A stretch of 64,000 nt of DNA from Achromobacter spanius (GTDB lineage Bacteria; Pseudomonadota; Gammaproteobacteria; Burkholderiales; Burkholderiaceae_B): NCBI RefSeq assembly GCF_002812705.1, contig NZ_CP025030.1:6200001-6264000 (forward strand). Direction: 5' to 3'. Position numbers and translations under genes: made by a program. Below the pieces are notes generated by a model. It ran no database searches and had not been told where the DNA came from. It was given only the letters and a program-made list of their open reading frames with translations. Shown in pieces: positions 55,732 through 64,000 of the stretch; the first letter of the stretch is position 1, and the number at the start of each line of letters is the position of its first letter.

Positions 55732-56883
55732 TTAGAGCGACTGGCCCAGGCGGCGCAGGAAGGTCTCGCACGACGCCATTTGATCCACCGCCACAAATTC
55801 ATCGGGCTTGTGGGCCTGTTCGATATGGCCGGGGCCGCAGACCACGGTGGGAATGCCGATGCCCTGGAACAAACCGGCTTCGGTGCCGTAGGCCACCTTG
55901 CGGGTGCTGCGGTCTTCAGTCAGCGCGCGCACCAACTGGGTAATGGCGGCTTCTTCCGAGGCTTCCAGCGCTGGCGCGGCAGCGCCCGTTTCAATTTCGA
56001 TGGTGGCCCCGTCGAATTCGGCCTTCATGCGCGGCAACAGCTCATCGCGCACGTATTTTTCGACTTCTGCCTGGATCTGGTCGGGTTGCATGCCCGGCAG
56101 ATTGCGGAATTCATAGGTGAATTCACAGAGTTCGGGGATGGTGTTGACCGCAATGCCGCCACGGATCTGGTTGGTGGTCATCGTGGAGAACGGCACGTCG
56201 TAGAACTGGTCGTACGGACCATTGGCCTTGAAGCTGTCGGCCAGGTCGCGAATGCGGCAGATCAGGCGGGCGGCGTATTCAATGGCGTTGCAGCCGCGCG
56301 GGGTCAGCGACGAGTGCGCCGCCTTGCCGTGCACCTTGCAGCGGAACAGGTTGATGCCCTTGTGCGCCACCACCACCTGCATGCCGGTGGGTTCACCCAC
56401 CACGCAGCCTTCGGGCCGGATGCCGCGTTCCAGCAGGTCGGCCAGCATGTACGGCGCCCCGGCGCAGCCCACTTCTTCGTCGTACGAGAACGCCAGGTGG
56501 ATCGGTTTCTTGCGCGGCATGGCCAGGAATTCCGGCACCAGCGCCAGCGAACCGGCGATGAAGCCCTTCATGTCGCAGGCGCCGCGCCCATAGAGCAGCC
56601 CGTCTTTTTCAACGAGCTTGAACGGATCCGTGCTCCAGTCCTGGCCATCCACGGGCACCACGTCGGTGTGGCCCGACAGGACGATGCCGCCCTGCTGGCC
56701 GCCGTCTTGCCCCGGCAGCGTGGCAAACAGGTTGGCCTTGGTGCGCTCGGGGTTGTGCGACAGCCATGCGTCTACGCCCTGGCCCTTGAGCCAATCGCGA
56801 ACGGTTTCGATCAGGGCAAGATTGGAATTGCGGCTGGTGGTATCGAAACCGACCAGCGTTTCCAGCCAGGTGCGCGCATTCAT
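55732..56883 (-). CDS. argE: acetylornithine deacetylase
   Basis: 383 residues from the ATG at 56883 (MNARTWLETLVGFDTTSRNSNL). It is an M20 dizinc peptidase. The metal motifs are VLSGHTDVVPVDGQ (about residue 78), YGRGACDMKGFIAG (about 106) and FSYDEEVGCAGA (about 140, with the catalytic Glu). It releases ornithine in arginine synthesis, although close relatives act on other N-acyl amino acids. It is divergent from the MHS transporter gene. Confidence 0.9.
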   Translation of the reverse strand: MNARTWLETLVGFDTTSRNSNLALIETVRDWLKGQGVDAWLSHNPERTKANLFATLPGQDGGQQGGIVLSGHTDVVPVDGQDWSTDPFKLVEKDGLLYGRGACDMKGFIAGSLALVPEFLAMPRKKPIHLAFSYDEEVGCAGAPYMLADLLERGIRPEGCVVGEPTGMQVVVAHKGINLFRCKVHGKAAHSSLTPRGCNAIEYAARLICRIRDLADSFKANGPYDQFYDVPFSTMTTNQIRGGIAVNTIPELCEFTYEFRNLPGMQPDQIQAEVEKYVRDELLPRMKAEFDGATIEIETGAAAPALEASEEAAITQLVRALTEDRSTRKVAYGTEAGLFQGIGIPTVVCGPGHIEQAHKPDEFVAVDQMASCETFLRRLGQSL

Positions 56884-57017
56884 GTCACTTCTCTTTTTGG
56901 GAAAAACAGAAGTGTAAAGCCGGGAAGCGCCCATGTCTCGGACGGCGCCCGACACTGTTCACGGGTTAAGCGCCTAGAATGTCGCCCGGATTGAAGTCAG
57001 CCCCCCAAGGAGAAACC

Positions 57018-58331
57018 GTGCAGCACAAAGCAGTCCCCACACGCAACATCGTGGCCGCAGTCATAGGCAACGCCCTCGAATGGTATGACTTCCTGGTGTT
57101 CGCGTTCATGACGCCGATCATCGCGAAGCTCTTTTTCCCCACCGACCCCAACCTGCCCGGCAGCGAGCTCAATGCCATCCTGATGACGACGGCCATCTTC
57201 GGCGTCGGCTTTTTCATGCGCCCGGTGGGCGGCATCATCCTGGGCCTGTACGGCGACAAGAAGGGCCGTAAAGCCGCCATGGTGATGGTGACGTCGCTGA
57301 TGGCCGTGTCCATTGCGCTGATCACGGTGGCCCCCACCTACCACGCGGCCGGCATCCTGGCCCCCATCTTCATCCTGATCGCGCGCCTGTTGCAGGGCTT
57401 TTCGGCGGGCGGGGAATTCGGCACGTCCACGGCGCTGCTGATTGAAATGGCGCCCAACGGCAAGCGCGGCTTCTACGGGTCGTGGCAGATGGCCGGCCAG
57501 ATGCTGGCCCTGCTGATCGGCGCGGCCTGCGGCACGCTGATCACCGAGTTCTTCACGCAGCAACAGATTGCGGACTGGGCCTGGCGCCTGCCGTTCGCGT
57601 TTGGCCTGGTGATTGTTCCCATCGCGATCTATATCCGCCGGAACATCGACGAAACCGAAGTCTTCAAGCAGATGCAGGAAGAAGACCGCCAGGCGGCCGC
57701 GCGCGGTGAAGTGAAGCGCCTGAGCCTCGTTCAGATGATCAAGACCCACACCCGCGAAACGATGATTGGCGTGGGCCTGGTCGTGACCGCCACGGTGTCC
57801 ATCTACATCACCTTCACGTACCTGGTGACGTATTCCACGCAGATCCTGAAGCTGCCGATGAAGGAAACCTTCATGGTGCAGATGGCGGGCGCGGCGCTGA
57901 TGGTGCTGATGACGCCGTTCATGGGCGCGTGGTCCGACCGTATCGGCCGCCGTCCATTGGTGATCAGTTCGCTGATCGGCTATCTGATCGTGCTGTACCC
58001 GCTGTACTACTGGCTGTCGGACGCGCCGTCGATCGGCCGCCTGCTGACGGTGCAGATCGTGGTCTGCTTCTTCGTGTCGGCCTTCTTCGGCGTGTTCAGC
58101 ACGGTGATGGCGGAATTGTTCCCGGCGCGCGTGCGGTCCGTCGGCCTGTCCCTGGCCTATAACGTAGCCGTGATGATCTTCGGCGGCTTCGCGCAGTTCA
58201 TCGTGACGTGGCTGATCAAGACCACCGGCTCGCCCATGGCGCCCGCCTACTACGTGATGTTCGGTGTGGCGCTGGGCCTGATTGCGTCGTTCTTCATGCG
58301 CGACCGCGCGCACGACAATCTGGACCACTAA
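57018..58331 (+). CDS. MHS-family (ProP/KgtP-like) MFS transporter
   Basis: 437 residues from a GTG at 57018 behind AAGGAGAAACC; the longer frame upstream lacks similarity. Twelve helices are present. NALEWYDFLVFAFMTPIIAKLFFP, GLYGDKKGRKAAMVMVTSLMAV (loop 2-3) and RLLQGFSAGGEFGTSTALLIE are signatures of the metabolite:H+ symporter group, which imports di- and tricarboxylates, betaines or shikimate. The substrate cannot be assigned. It is convergent with relA. Confidence 0.86.
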   Translation: MQHKAVPTRNIVAAVIGNALEWYDFLVFAFMTPIIAKLFFPTDPNLPGSELNAILMTTAIFGVGFFMRPVGGIILGLYGDKKGRKAAMVMVTSLMAVSIALITVAPTYHAAGILAPIFILIARLLQGFSAGGEFGTSTALLIEMAPNGKRGFYGSWQMAGQMLALLIGAACGTLITEFFTQQQIADWAWRLPFAFGLVIVPIAIYIRRNIDETEVFKQMQEEDRQAAARGEVKRLSLVQMIKTHTRETMIGVGLVVTATVSIYITFTYLVTYSTQILKLPMKETFMVQMAGAALMVLMTPFMGAWSDRIGRRPLVISSLIGYLIVLYPLYYWLSDAPSIGRLLTVQIVVCFFVSAFFGVFSTVMAELFPARVRSVGLSLAYNVAVMIFGGFAQFIVTWLIKTTGSPMAPAYYVMFGVALGLIASFFMRDRAHDNLDH

Positions 58332-58344
58332 AGCCAGCGCACTA

Positions 58345-58385
58345 AACCTTGCCCCCCTGCGGCCGCCCGGCCCAGGGGTAAGGTT
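58345..58385. terminator. hairpin between the MHS transporter gene and relA
   Basis: Arms AACCTT-CCCC and GGGG-AAGGTT pair around a GC-rich loop, between two convergent stops. The T-tracts are poor, so efficiency is doubtful. Confidence 0.45.
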
Positions 58386-58397
58386 AATCAGCAAGCC

Positions 58398-60722
58398 CTA
58401 TCGGCGCGACGCCGACGACACGCCCGCCACTTCGGCCAGCGCATCCAGCGCCCGGGTCAGCGATTCGCCCCCGCGCACTTCCACCGTGAACACCATATGA
58501 GCCAGCGACTGCTTGCTTTGCGTGTTCACGCCCACCACGTTCAGGCGCAAGCGCGCGAACACTTCGGACAGGTCGCGCAACAGGCCGGGGCGGTCGTGCG
58601 CGCGCACGCTGATATCCACCGGATAGAAGGTGTCTGACGTTTCGCCCCACGCCACGTCGATGACCCGTTCGGGCTCGCGCGCGGCCAGCGCCAGATAGCT
58701 ATGGCAGTCGCTACGGTGGATGGACACGCCACGGCCACGGGTGACAAAGCCGGCGATGGCATCGGGCGGCGCGGGGCGGCAGCAACGCGCCAACTGCGTC
58801 AGCAAAGACCCCACACCCACCACCAGCACACCGCTCTTGCCGCTTTTCTCGGCGCTGCCGGCACTGGCATGGCGCAGCGCCGCGGGTTGCGGTTCAGTGG
58901 CCGGCGCCGGCTGCTGAAATACGCTGTCGATCTGGCGCAGGCTGAATTCTTCCTTGGCCGCCGCCACGTATAAGTCATCGGCGCGCGCAAAGCCCAGGTT
59001 CTGCGCCAACTGCTCAAGGTTGATCGCGGTCTTGCCCAGGCGTTGCAGTTCTTTTTCCACCAGCGCCTGGCCTTGCGTGATGCGTTGCTGCAATTCAATG
59101 GCGTTGAACCACATCCGCACCTTGGCGCGCGCGCGCGGGCTGGCCAGAAACCCCAGTTGGGGATTCAGCCAATCACGCGACGGCCCGCCCGACTTGGCCG
59201 AGATGATTTCCACGGTCTGCCCCGTGGACAGATGGGTCTGCAGCGGCACCATCTGCCCATCGACACGCGCGCCCCGGCAGCGGTGCCCCAGGTCGGTATG
59301 CAGGTGATAGGCGAAGTCCACCGGCGTGGCGCCGGCGGGAAGCTCGATCACGCGCGCCTGCGGCGTCAGCACGTAGATGCGTTCATCCGTGTGCGGCGGC
59401 GGCTTGACCGCATTGCGGTTCTTGCTGGACGCAGGCTTGCCTGAACCAGTCTTGCCGGCGTCGGATTTGCCGGATTCGGATTTGCCAGCGTCGAGTTTGC
59501 CGGGTTCTTGCCCCGGCTCGCCGCCGCCTTCGACATCGCTGTTCCAGGCCAGCAACTGCCGCATCCACGCCAACTGGCGGTCATATTCGCTGGACGCGGC
59601 AACCTGGCCGCCCTTGGCGCCCGCTTCCTTGTAGCGCCAATGCGCCGCCATGCCGTACTCGGCAAACTGGTGCATCTCGCGCGTGCGGATCTGCACTTCA
59701 AAGGGGCGGCCGTCATCGTCCGTCACCACCGTATGCAGCGAGCGATAGCCGTTCGGCTTGGGCCGGGAAATGTAATCGTCGAACTCGTCGGACAGGGGCG
59801 TCCACATTTCGTGCACCAGCCCCAGCGCCGTGTAGCAGGCGCGCACATCGTCGACGATGACGCGCAGGGCGCGCAGGTCATACATCTGGGAAAAATCCAG
59901 GCGCTTGACGCGCATCTTGTTCCAGATGCTGTAGATGTGCTTGGGCCGGCCGCTGACTTCGGCATCGATGCCGGCCTTGGTCAGCGCCGTTTGCAGGCGG
60001 TCGATGGCGCCGGCGATGAAGGCCTCGCGCTCGACTCGCTTTTCTTCCAGCAAGCGGGCGATCTGCTTGTAGCGGTCAGGCTCCAGGAAGCGGAAAGACA
60101 GATCTTCCATTTCCCATTTGATTTGCCAGATGCCCAGGCGGTTTGCCAGCGGAGCATACAGGTCCAGCGTTTCGCGGGCGAAGTCGGTCGAGCACGGGGC
60201 CTTGCTTTCCGCGTGCCAGCGCAAGGTGCGCAGGCGGGACGCCAGCCGCATCAACACGATGCGCAGGTCGGCCGCCATGGCAAGCAGCATCTTGCGCTGC
60301 ATTTCCTTTTGCGAACCGGTTTCGGCTTCGGCGTCGCTGGCTTGCCGGGCGACCACGCCCAAGCGCAGCAAGGCGCGGGTGCCTTGCACCAGCCGCGCGA
60401 CTTCGGCGCCGAACGCCGCCGCGATCGGGTCGTTGCGCAGAGCCGGCGCGGGCGCCATCAGGTCGGTAGGCAAGGCCGCCAGCAACGCAGCGGCGCGTGT
60501 GGCGGCGTCGGTATGCAAGGCCGCCAAGATGCGGACGACGCCGGCGCCGTGGCTTGCCAGCGGCTCGCCGGTCAGGGCGTGCTGCCCTTCAAAACGCGGG
60601 ATGGCCCAGGTAACGGCCTGGTCGATCAAGGCAATGCCGGCAGCGTCCAGACCCGCGCCAACCTCCTGCCGCCAGGAAGCGTCGAAAGGCGAAGGCGCGT
60701 CGATAACAGGCGGGACGGACAT
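58398..60722 (-). CDS. relA: (p)ppGpp synthetase RelA
   Basis: 774 residues from the ATG at 60722. The N-terminal hydrolase-type domain is degenerate: the HD pair expected near residues 55-80 is replaced (ALLAALPTDL), as in synthetase-only RelA. The synthetase domain follows (SGRPKHIYSIWNKM, DLRALRVIV, RPKPNGYRSLHTVV, EVQIRTREMHQFAEYGMAAHW; about 245-375). A TGS domain starts at about residue 450 (ERIYVLTPQ), and an ACT domain ends the protein. Between synthetase and TGS a low-complexity repeat insert is present (residues 408-432). Confidence 0.94.
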   Translation of the reverse strand: MSVPPVIDAPSPFDASWRQEVGAGLDAAGIALIDQAVTWAIPRFEGQHALTGEPLASHGAGVVRILAALHTDAATRAAALLAALPTDLMAPAPALRNDPIAAAFGAEVARLVQGTRALLRLGVVARQASDAEAETGSQKEMQRKMLLAMAADLRIVLMRLASRLRTLRWHAESKAPCSTDFARETLDLYAPLANRLGIWQIKWEMEDLSFRFLEPDRYKQIARLLEEKRVEREAFIAGAIDRLQTALTKAGIDAEVSGRPKHIYSIWNKMRVKRLDFSQMYDLRALRVIVDDVRACYTALGLVHEMWTPLSDEFDDYISRPKPNGYRSLHTVVTDDDGRPFEVQIRTREMHQFAEYGMAAHWRYKEAGAKGGQVAASSEYDRQLAWMRQLLAWNSDVEGGGEPGQEPGKLDAGKSESGKSDAGKTGSGKPASSKNRNAVKPPPHTDERIYVLTPQARVIELPAGATPVDFAYHLHTDLGHRCRGARVDGQMVPLQTHLSTGQTVEIISAKSGGPSRDWLNPQLGFLASPRARAKVRMWFNAIELQQRITQGQALVEKELQRLGKTAINLEQLAQNLGFARADDLYVAAAKEEFSLRQIDSVFQQPAPATEPQPAALRHASAGSAEKSGKSGVLVVGVGSLLTQLARCCRPAPPDAIAGFVTRGRGVSIHRSDCHSYLALAAREPERVIDVAWGETSDTFYPVDISVRAHDRPGLLRDLSEVFARLRLNVVGVNTQSKQSLAHMVFTVEVRGGESLTRALDALAEVAGVSSASRR
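59427..59501 (-). repeat. 15-bp tandem repeat inside relA
   Basis: Five units, read on the minus strand as GGCAA followed by ten variable bases, encode GKLDA, GKSES, GKSDA, GKTGS and GKPAS. The repeat is in frame and lies in the linker before the TGS domain. Confidence 0.88.
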
Positions 60723-60826
60723 CACAGGCGTCGTGCGTGGGTAGGTTGATATCCCGACACTCTACACTAGCGTTTGGTTACGCTGAATCCCCCGCCAAAT
60801 CCGGTATATAGAAGGAACCAAAGCTT

Positions 60827-61660
60827 ATGTTGCGCTGGCTCAAGGGCCGGGGCGCCCGCCCGTCGGCAGTGGCCGAGATGCAAGCCCGCATCTCGCCGCA
60901 ACTCTGGCGGCAGGTGCTGGATGCCCATCCTTTCCTGGCGGCGCTGAACGCCGACGAAACCGCGCAATTGCTGGCGCGGTCGGCCTGGCTGCTGGCCAGC
61001 AAAACCATCAATGGCGCGCACGGCCTTGAGGTCTCGGACTTCATGCGTCTGTCGATCGCGGCCCAGGCCAGCCTGCCCATCCTGAACCTGTCACCCGAGC
61101 TGTACGAAGGCTGGGACGAGATCATCGTTTACCCCGCCAGCTTCCGCATTCCGCGCACACGCCAGGACGACGACGGCGTGGTCCACGAATTCATCGAGGA
61201 CGCGGCGGGTGAAGCCTGGGAAGGTGGCCCTCTGGTGCTGTCCTGGGAAGACACGCAGTTGTCCGAAGGCGGCTTCAACGTGATCATCCATGAATTCGCC
61301 CACAAGCTGGACCTGCGTTCGGGCATGGCGGACGGCATGCCGTCGCTGGCCGCCCACCCCGACCTGAAGCCGCAGGTGTGGCGTCGCGTATTGGACGACA
61401 GCCTGGACCGCTTCATTGCCGCCCTGGATGCCGTCGAAGCCGCCATCCCGCACGACGTGGACCCCGAAAGCGAAGACGCGGACGCCTGGTACGGCCAACT
61501 GCCGCTGGACCCGTATGCCGCCACAGACGAAGCGGAATTCTTCGCCGTCAGCTCCGAGCACTTTTTTGTGGACCCGGCCCCCATGCAGCAAGCCTTGCCC
61601 GAATGGCACGCACTGCTGCGGGCGTACTACCGGCAAGACACCTTGGAACGCTACGCATGA
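60827..61660 (+). CDS. mtfA: MtfA-type zinc peptidase (M90)
   Basis: 277 residues. The metalloprotease motif HEFAHKLD lies near residue 155, with ASFRIPRTRQDDDGVVHEF and SSEHFF (a distal Glu/zinc ligand region) at the expected places. E. coli MtfA binds the repressor Mlc and so affects glucose uptake; family members also cleave model peptides. It is divergent from relA (104 bp between starts) and overlaps the following reductase gene by 4 bp. Confidence 0.9.
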   Translation: MLRWLKGRGARPSAVAEMQARISPQLWRQVLDAHPFLAALNADETAQLLARSAWLLASKTINGAHGLEVSDFMRLSIAAQASLPILNLSPELYEGWDEIIVYPASFRIPRTRQDDDGVVHEFIEDAAGEAWEGGPLVLSWEDTQLSEGGFNVIIHEFAHKLDLRSGMADGMPSLAAHPDLKPQVWRRVLDDSLDRFIAALDAVEAAIPHDVDPESEDADAWYGQLPLDPYAATDEAEFFAVSSEHFFVDPAPMQQALPEWHALLRAYYRQDTLERYA

Positions 61661-62166
61661 AGCAACTGCTGATCGTCTGGCATTCGCGTACGGGCGCCGC
61701 GCGGCAGATGGCCGAAGCCGCCGCCCGGGGAGCGTCAGCGGCCGCGGCGCAACTGGAACTGGCCGACGAATTGCGCGTCGTGCTGCACCGCGCGGCCGAC
61801 GTCGAGGCCGACGCCCTGCTGGCCAGCCAGGGCTATCTGTTCTGCGCACCAGAAAACCTGGCCAGCCTGAGCGGGGAGATGAAAGAGTTTTTCGACCGTA
61901 ATTACTACGCCGTGCTGGATCGCATCCAGGGGCTGCCTTACGCCTGCGCCATCAGCGCCGGCAGCGACGGCACGGGCGCGGCGCGGCAGCTTGAGCGGAT
62001 CTGCACCGGCTGGCGGCTGAAGGCGGTAGCGCCCGCCTTGATCGTCAACCTGGGCGCGCAGACGGGCGAGCAGATCTGGGCCGAAAAGGTGGTGCCGCAG
62101 GCGGATCTGGCTCGATGCGAGGAACTGGGCGGGCTGTTGGCGGCGACGGTGTTGATGGGGGGCTGA
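61657..62166 (+). CDS. flavodoxin-like NAD(P)H reductase
   Basis: 169 residues from the ATG at 61657, overlapping the mtfA stop (ATGA). The flavodoxin phosphate loop is WHSRTGAARQMAEAA (residues 8-22), FCAPENLASLSGEMKEFFDRNYY resembles the flavodoxin-fold active loop, and SAGSDGTGAARQLERI contacts flavin. The function is not known. Translational coupling with mtfA suggests joint expression. Confidence 0.78.
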   Translation: MKQLLIVWHSRTGAARQMAEAAARGASAAAAQLELADELRVVLHRAADVEADALLASQGYLFCAPENLASLSGEMKEFFDRNYYAVLDRIQGLPYACAISAGSDGTGAARQLERICTGWRLKAVAPALIVNLGAQTGEQIWAEKVVPQADLARCEELGGLLAATVLMGG

Positions 62167-62221
62167 CACCGGGAGGCTGACGGCGCGCCAAACCCGGATC
62201 GACAATAGTGACCGCGCAAGA

Positions 62222-62251
62222 AAAAGCCCTTCGGCATGCCGAAGGGCTTTT
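62222..62251. terminator. bidirectional intrinsic terminator
   Basis: Perfect 30-bp palindrome (arms AAAAGCCCTTCGGCA and its complement) between the convergent reductase and ridA genes, with A/T runs on both ends. Confidence 0.92.
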
Positions 62252-62272
62252 CGCAAGCGAGCGGAGGTCCGC

Positions 62273-62623
62273 TTAGATCGCGGCCGTCACGATGATCTCG
62301 ACCTTGAAGTCGGGATTGGCCAAACGGGCTTCGACGGTGGCGCGCGGGGGCGAATTGCCGTCAGCAACCCAAGCGTCCCAGGCCTTGTTCATGCCGTCGA
62401 ATTCCTTGATGTTGGCCACGTAGATCTGGGCCATCAGGATCTTGGTCTTGTCGGTGCCGGCTTCAGCCAGCAGGCGGTCGATCGTGGCGAGCACTTGCTC
62501 GGTCTGGCCGGTGATGTCCAGCTTGGCGTCGTCCGGCACCTGGCCTGCCAGGTACGCGACACCGTTGTACACGGCCATGTCCGACAGGCGCTTGGCGACG
62601 TGGAAGCGCTTGATGCTGCTCAT
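62273..62623 (-). CDS. RidA-family protein
   Basis: 116 residues, smaller than the usual 128. The arginine that binds the substrate carboxylate is in SPPRATVEARLA (about residue 94). RidA proteins destroy reactive enamine/imine products of PLP enzymes. This variant (KRFHVAKRLSDMAVYNGVAYLAGQVP) belongs to the less studied Rid2-7 side of the family rather than archetypal RidA, in my judgement. It follows pncB by 72 bp and may share its transcript. Confidence 0.85.
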   Translation of the reverse strand: MSSIKRFHVAKRLSDMAVYNGVAYLAGQVPDDAKLDITGQTEQVLATIDRLLAEAGTDKTKILMAQIYVANIKEFDGMNKAWDAWVADGNSPPRATVEARLANPDFKVEIIVTAAI

Positions 62624-62695
62624 GAATATTCCCCTAGAGTCAAGTTGGTGGGTTGGATCAAAACAAGGAAGCCAGCAATGTACCCCGAGCCGCCC

Positions 62696-63871
62696 TCAGG
62701 CGGGGGGGAGCTGGAACACCTGGCGCAAGTACGCCAGGTAGGCGGGATCGTCGCACATGGTCTTTTCAGGCGCGTCCGACACCTTGGCCACCGGCTGGCC
62801 ATTGCAGCGGACCATCTTCATGACGATCTGCAGCGGCTCGTGGCCCAGGTCGTTGGTCAGGTTGGTTCCGATGCCGAACGACACCTTGCAGCGCCCGGCG
62901 AACTGGCGCGCCAGCTCGATGGCGCGCGGGAACGTCAACGAATCCGAGAACACCAGCGTCTTGGCGCGCGGGTCCACGCGGTTCTTGCGGTAGTGCTCAA
63001 GCAGGCGTTCGCCCCAGACGAAGGGGTCGCCGGAATCGTGGCGGGCGCCGTCGAACAGCTTGCAGAAATACATGTCGAAGTCGCGCAGGAAGGCATCCAT
63101 GCCATACACGTCCGACAGGGCAATGCCCAGGTCGCCACGGTATTCCTTGGCCCAGACTTCCAGCGCGAACACCTGCGAATCGCGCAGGCGCGGGCCCAGC
63201 GCCTGGCAGGCTTGCAGGTATTCGTGGCCCATCGTGCCCAGCGGCAGCACTTCGTGCTGCTTGGCCAGCAGCACGTTGCTGGTACCGGCGAAGTGCTCGC
63301 CCATCTGCGCCTTCATGGTGGACACCACTTCCTGGTGCCAGACCTTCGAGAAACGACGGCGCGTGCCGTATTCGGCCACGCGGAAATCGGCCAGCGCGGG
63401 GTCGTCCAGCACCAGGTGCATCTTGGACTGCAGGCGTTGGCGGCCTTCTTCCCAATCGGGGTTCTTGCGGGTGTTGCGGAAGTAGACCTCGTTGACGATG
63501 GCCAGCACCGGGATCTCGAACAGAATCGTGTGCAGCCAGGGGCCTTTCACTTCAATCGAGATCTCACCGGGCGCATCGCCTTCGCTGATGTGGATGCAGC
63601 GCTCGGGCAGGTGGAACAAGCCGAGGAAGTCGACGAAGTCGCTTTTGATGAAGCGCAAGCCGCCCAGGTAATCCAGTTCGTCCTGGGTGAAGCGCAACTG
63701 GCAAAGCTGGTGCACCTCTTCGCGGATTTCGTCCAGATAGGGGCGCAGGTCGGCCCCAGCGGTGCGGCACTTGTAACGGTACTCGACCTGTGCAGCGGGG
63801 AACTGATGCAGTACCACCTGCATCATGCTGAATTTATACAGATCGGTGTCGAGCAGCGAGGTGATTATCAT
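62696..63871 (-). CDS. pncB: nicotinate phosphoribosyltransferase
   Basis: 391 residues from the ATG at 63871 ([25 protein letters not shown]); the open frame upstream is not conserved in character. [14 protein letters not shown] (about residue 172) includes the regulatory histidine region, and [27 protein letters not shown] (about 265) is the PRPP and nicotinate site. It makes NaMN in NAD salvage. Confidence 0.95.
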   Translation of the reverse strand: MIITSLLDTDLYKFSMMQVVLHQFPAAQVEYRYKCRTAGADLRPYLDEIREEVHQLCQLRFTQDELDYLGGLRFIKSDFVDFLGLFHLPERCIHISEGDAPGEISIEVKGPWLHTILFEIPVLAIVNEVYFRNTRKNPDWEEGRQRLQSKMHLVLDDPALADFRVAEYGTRRRFSKVWHQEVVSTMKAQMGEHFAGTSNVLLAKQHEVLPLGTMGHEYLQACQALGPRLRDSQVFALEVWAKEYRGDLGIALSDVYGMDAFLRDFDMYFCKLFDGARHDSGDPFVWGERLLEHYRKNRVDPRAKTLVFSDSLTFPRAIELARQFAGRCKVSFGIGTNLTNDLGHEPLQIVMKMVRCNGQPVAKVSDAPEKTMCDDPAYLAYLRQVFQLPPA

Positions 63872-64000
63872 GGTTGCGCGTATCGTTTCGCGACACCATA
63901 GCATAGAGCGCGCGGGGTTCAGGGCCATGGGCCACGATGTCAATACGGGTATTACCGGCACATCGGCCGCGCATTGGGTAAAATCCGCCCAACAAGACAC
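63872..64000. other. intergenic end of window
   Basis: 129 bp upstream of pncB with no complete gene. A TAAAAT (63979-63984, plus strand) could be the -10 of a gene beginning beyond the window, but no -35 is clear. Confidence 0.3.

Overview
The window is an ordinary, gene-dense chromosomal segment of a high-GC betaproteobacterium. Gene content, order and protein sequences fit the family Alcaligenaceae, most likely Achromobacter or a close Bordetella relative. The grounds are the fab, rpoE-mucABD and lepA-lepB-rnc-era-recO order, tripartite tricarboxylate (Bug-type) receptors, a PagL lipid A deacylase, and numerous LysR regulators and orphan solute-binding proteins. I saw no rRNA, tRNA, CRISPR array, insertion sequence, integrase or phage gene. 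The genus is an inference; it was not tested by any search.

Layout. 1-15.5 kb is accessory metabolism: the end of a beta-alanine:pyruvate-type aminotransferase; threonine aldolase with an EamA exporter; acetyl-CoA synthetase; a tightly overlapped operon of propionyl-CoA synthetase, a GlcG/HbpS-like protein and a UMF1-type transporter; an NlpC/P60 lipoprotein; a small DUF2325 protein behind a Fur-like box; a CysB-type regulator; and a LysR gene divergent from an ABC-type binding protein plus MmsA, with a clear palindromic operator between them. 15.5-22.4 kb holds lptF, pepA, holC, a BI-1 family membrane protein, a Tat-exported aldo/keto reductase and a carrier resembling nucleotide exchangers. 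22.4-26.5 kb holds a possible small catabolic module: Bug receptor, DoeB/AstE-like deacylase, threonine-synthase-like PLP enzyme and a convergent LysR gene.

26.5-42.5 kb is a long leftward run of core envelope and growth genes. In transcription order it reads yceD (DUF177), rpmF, plsX, fabH, fabD, fabG, acpP, fabF, a YgfX-like membrane protein, rpoE, rseA, rseB, mucD, lepA, lepB, rnc, era, recO. It links phospholipid and fatty-acid synthesis, the sigma-E envelope stress system, protein secretion and ribosome/RNA maturation on one strand. 42.6-48.2 kb holds maf, an RsmI-like methyltransferase, an AmiD-like amidase, msrQP, a HAD phosphatase and rluC. rne follows, with a leader of about 500 nt rich in hairpins.

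51.7-64 kb holds pagL, accD, trpA, trpB, argE, an MHS-family transporter, relA, mtfA, a flavodoxin-like reductase, ridA and pncB. Several convergent ends carry textbook intrinsic terminators. The least explained signals are the LysR operator at 14.5 kb, the Fur-like promoter at 10.3 kb, the YgfX-like gene coupled to rpoE, three short tandem-repeat tracts (23.4, 42.5 and 59.4 kb), the structured rne leader, and the 22.4-26.5 kb module.
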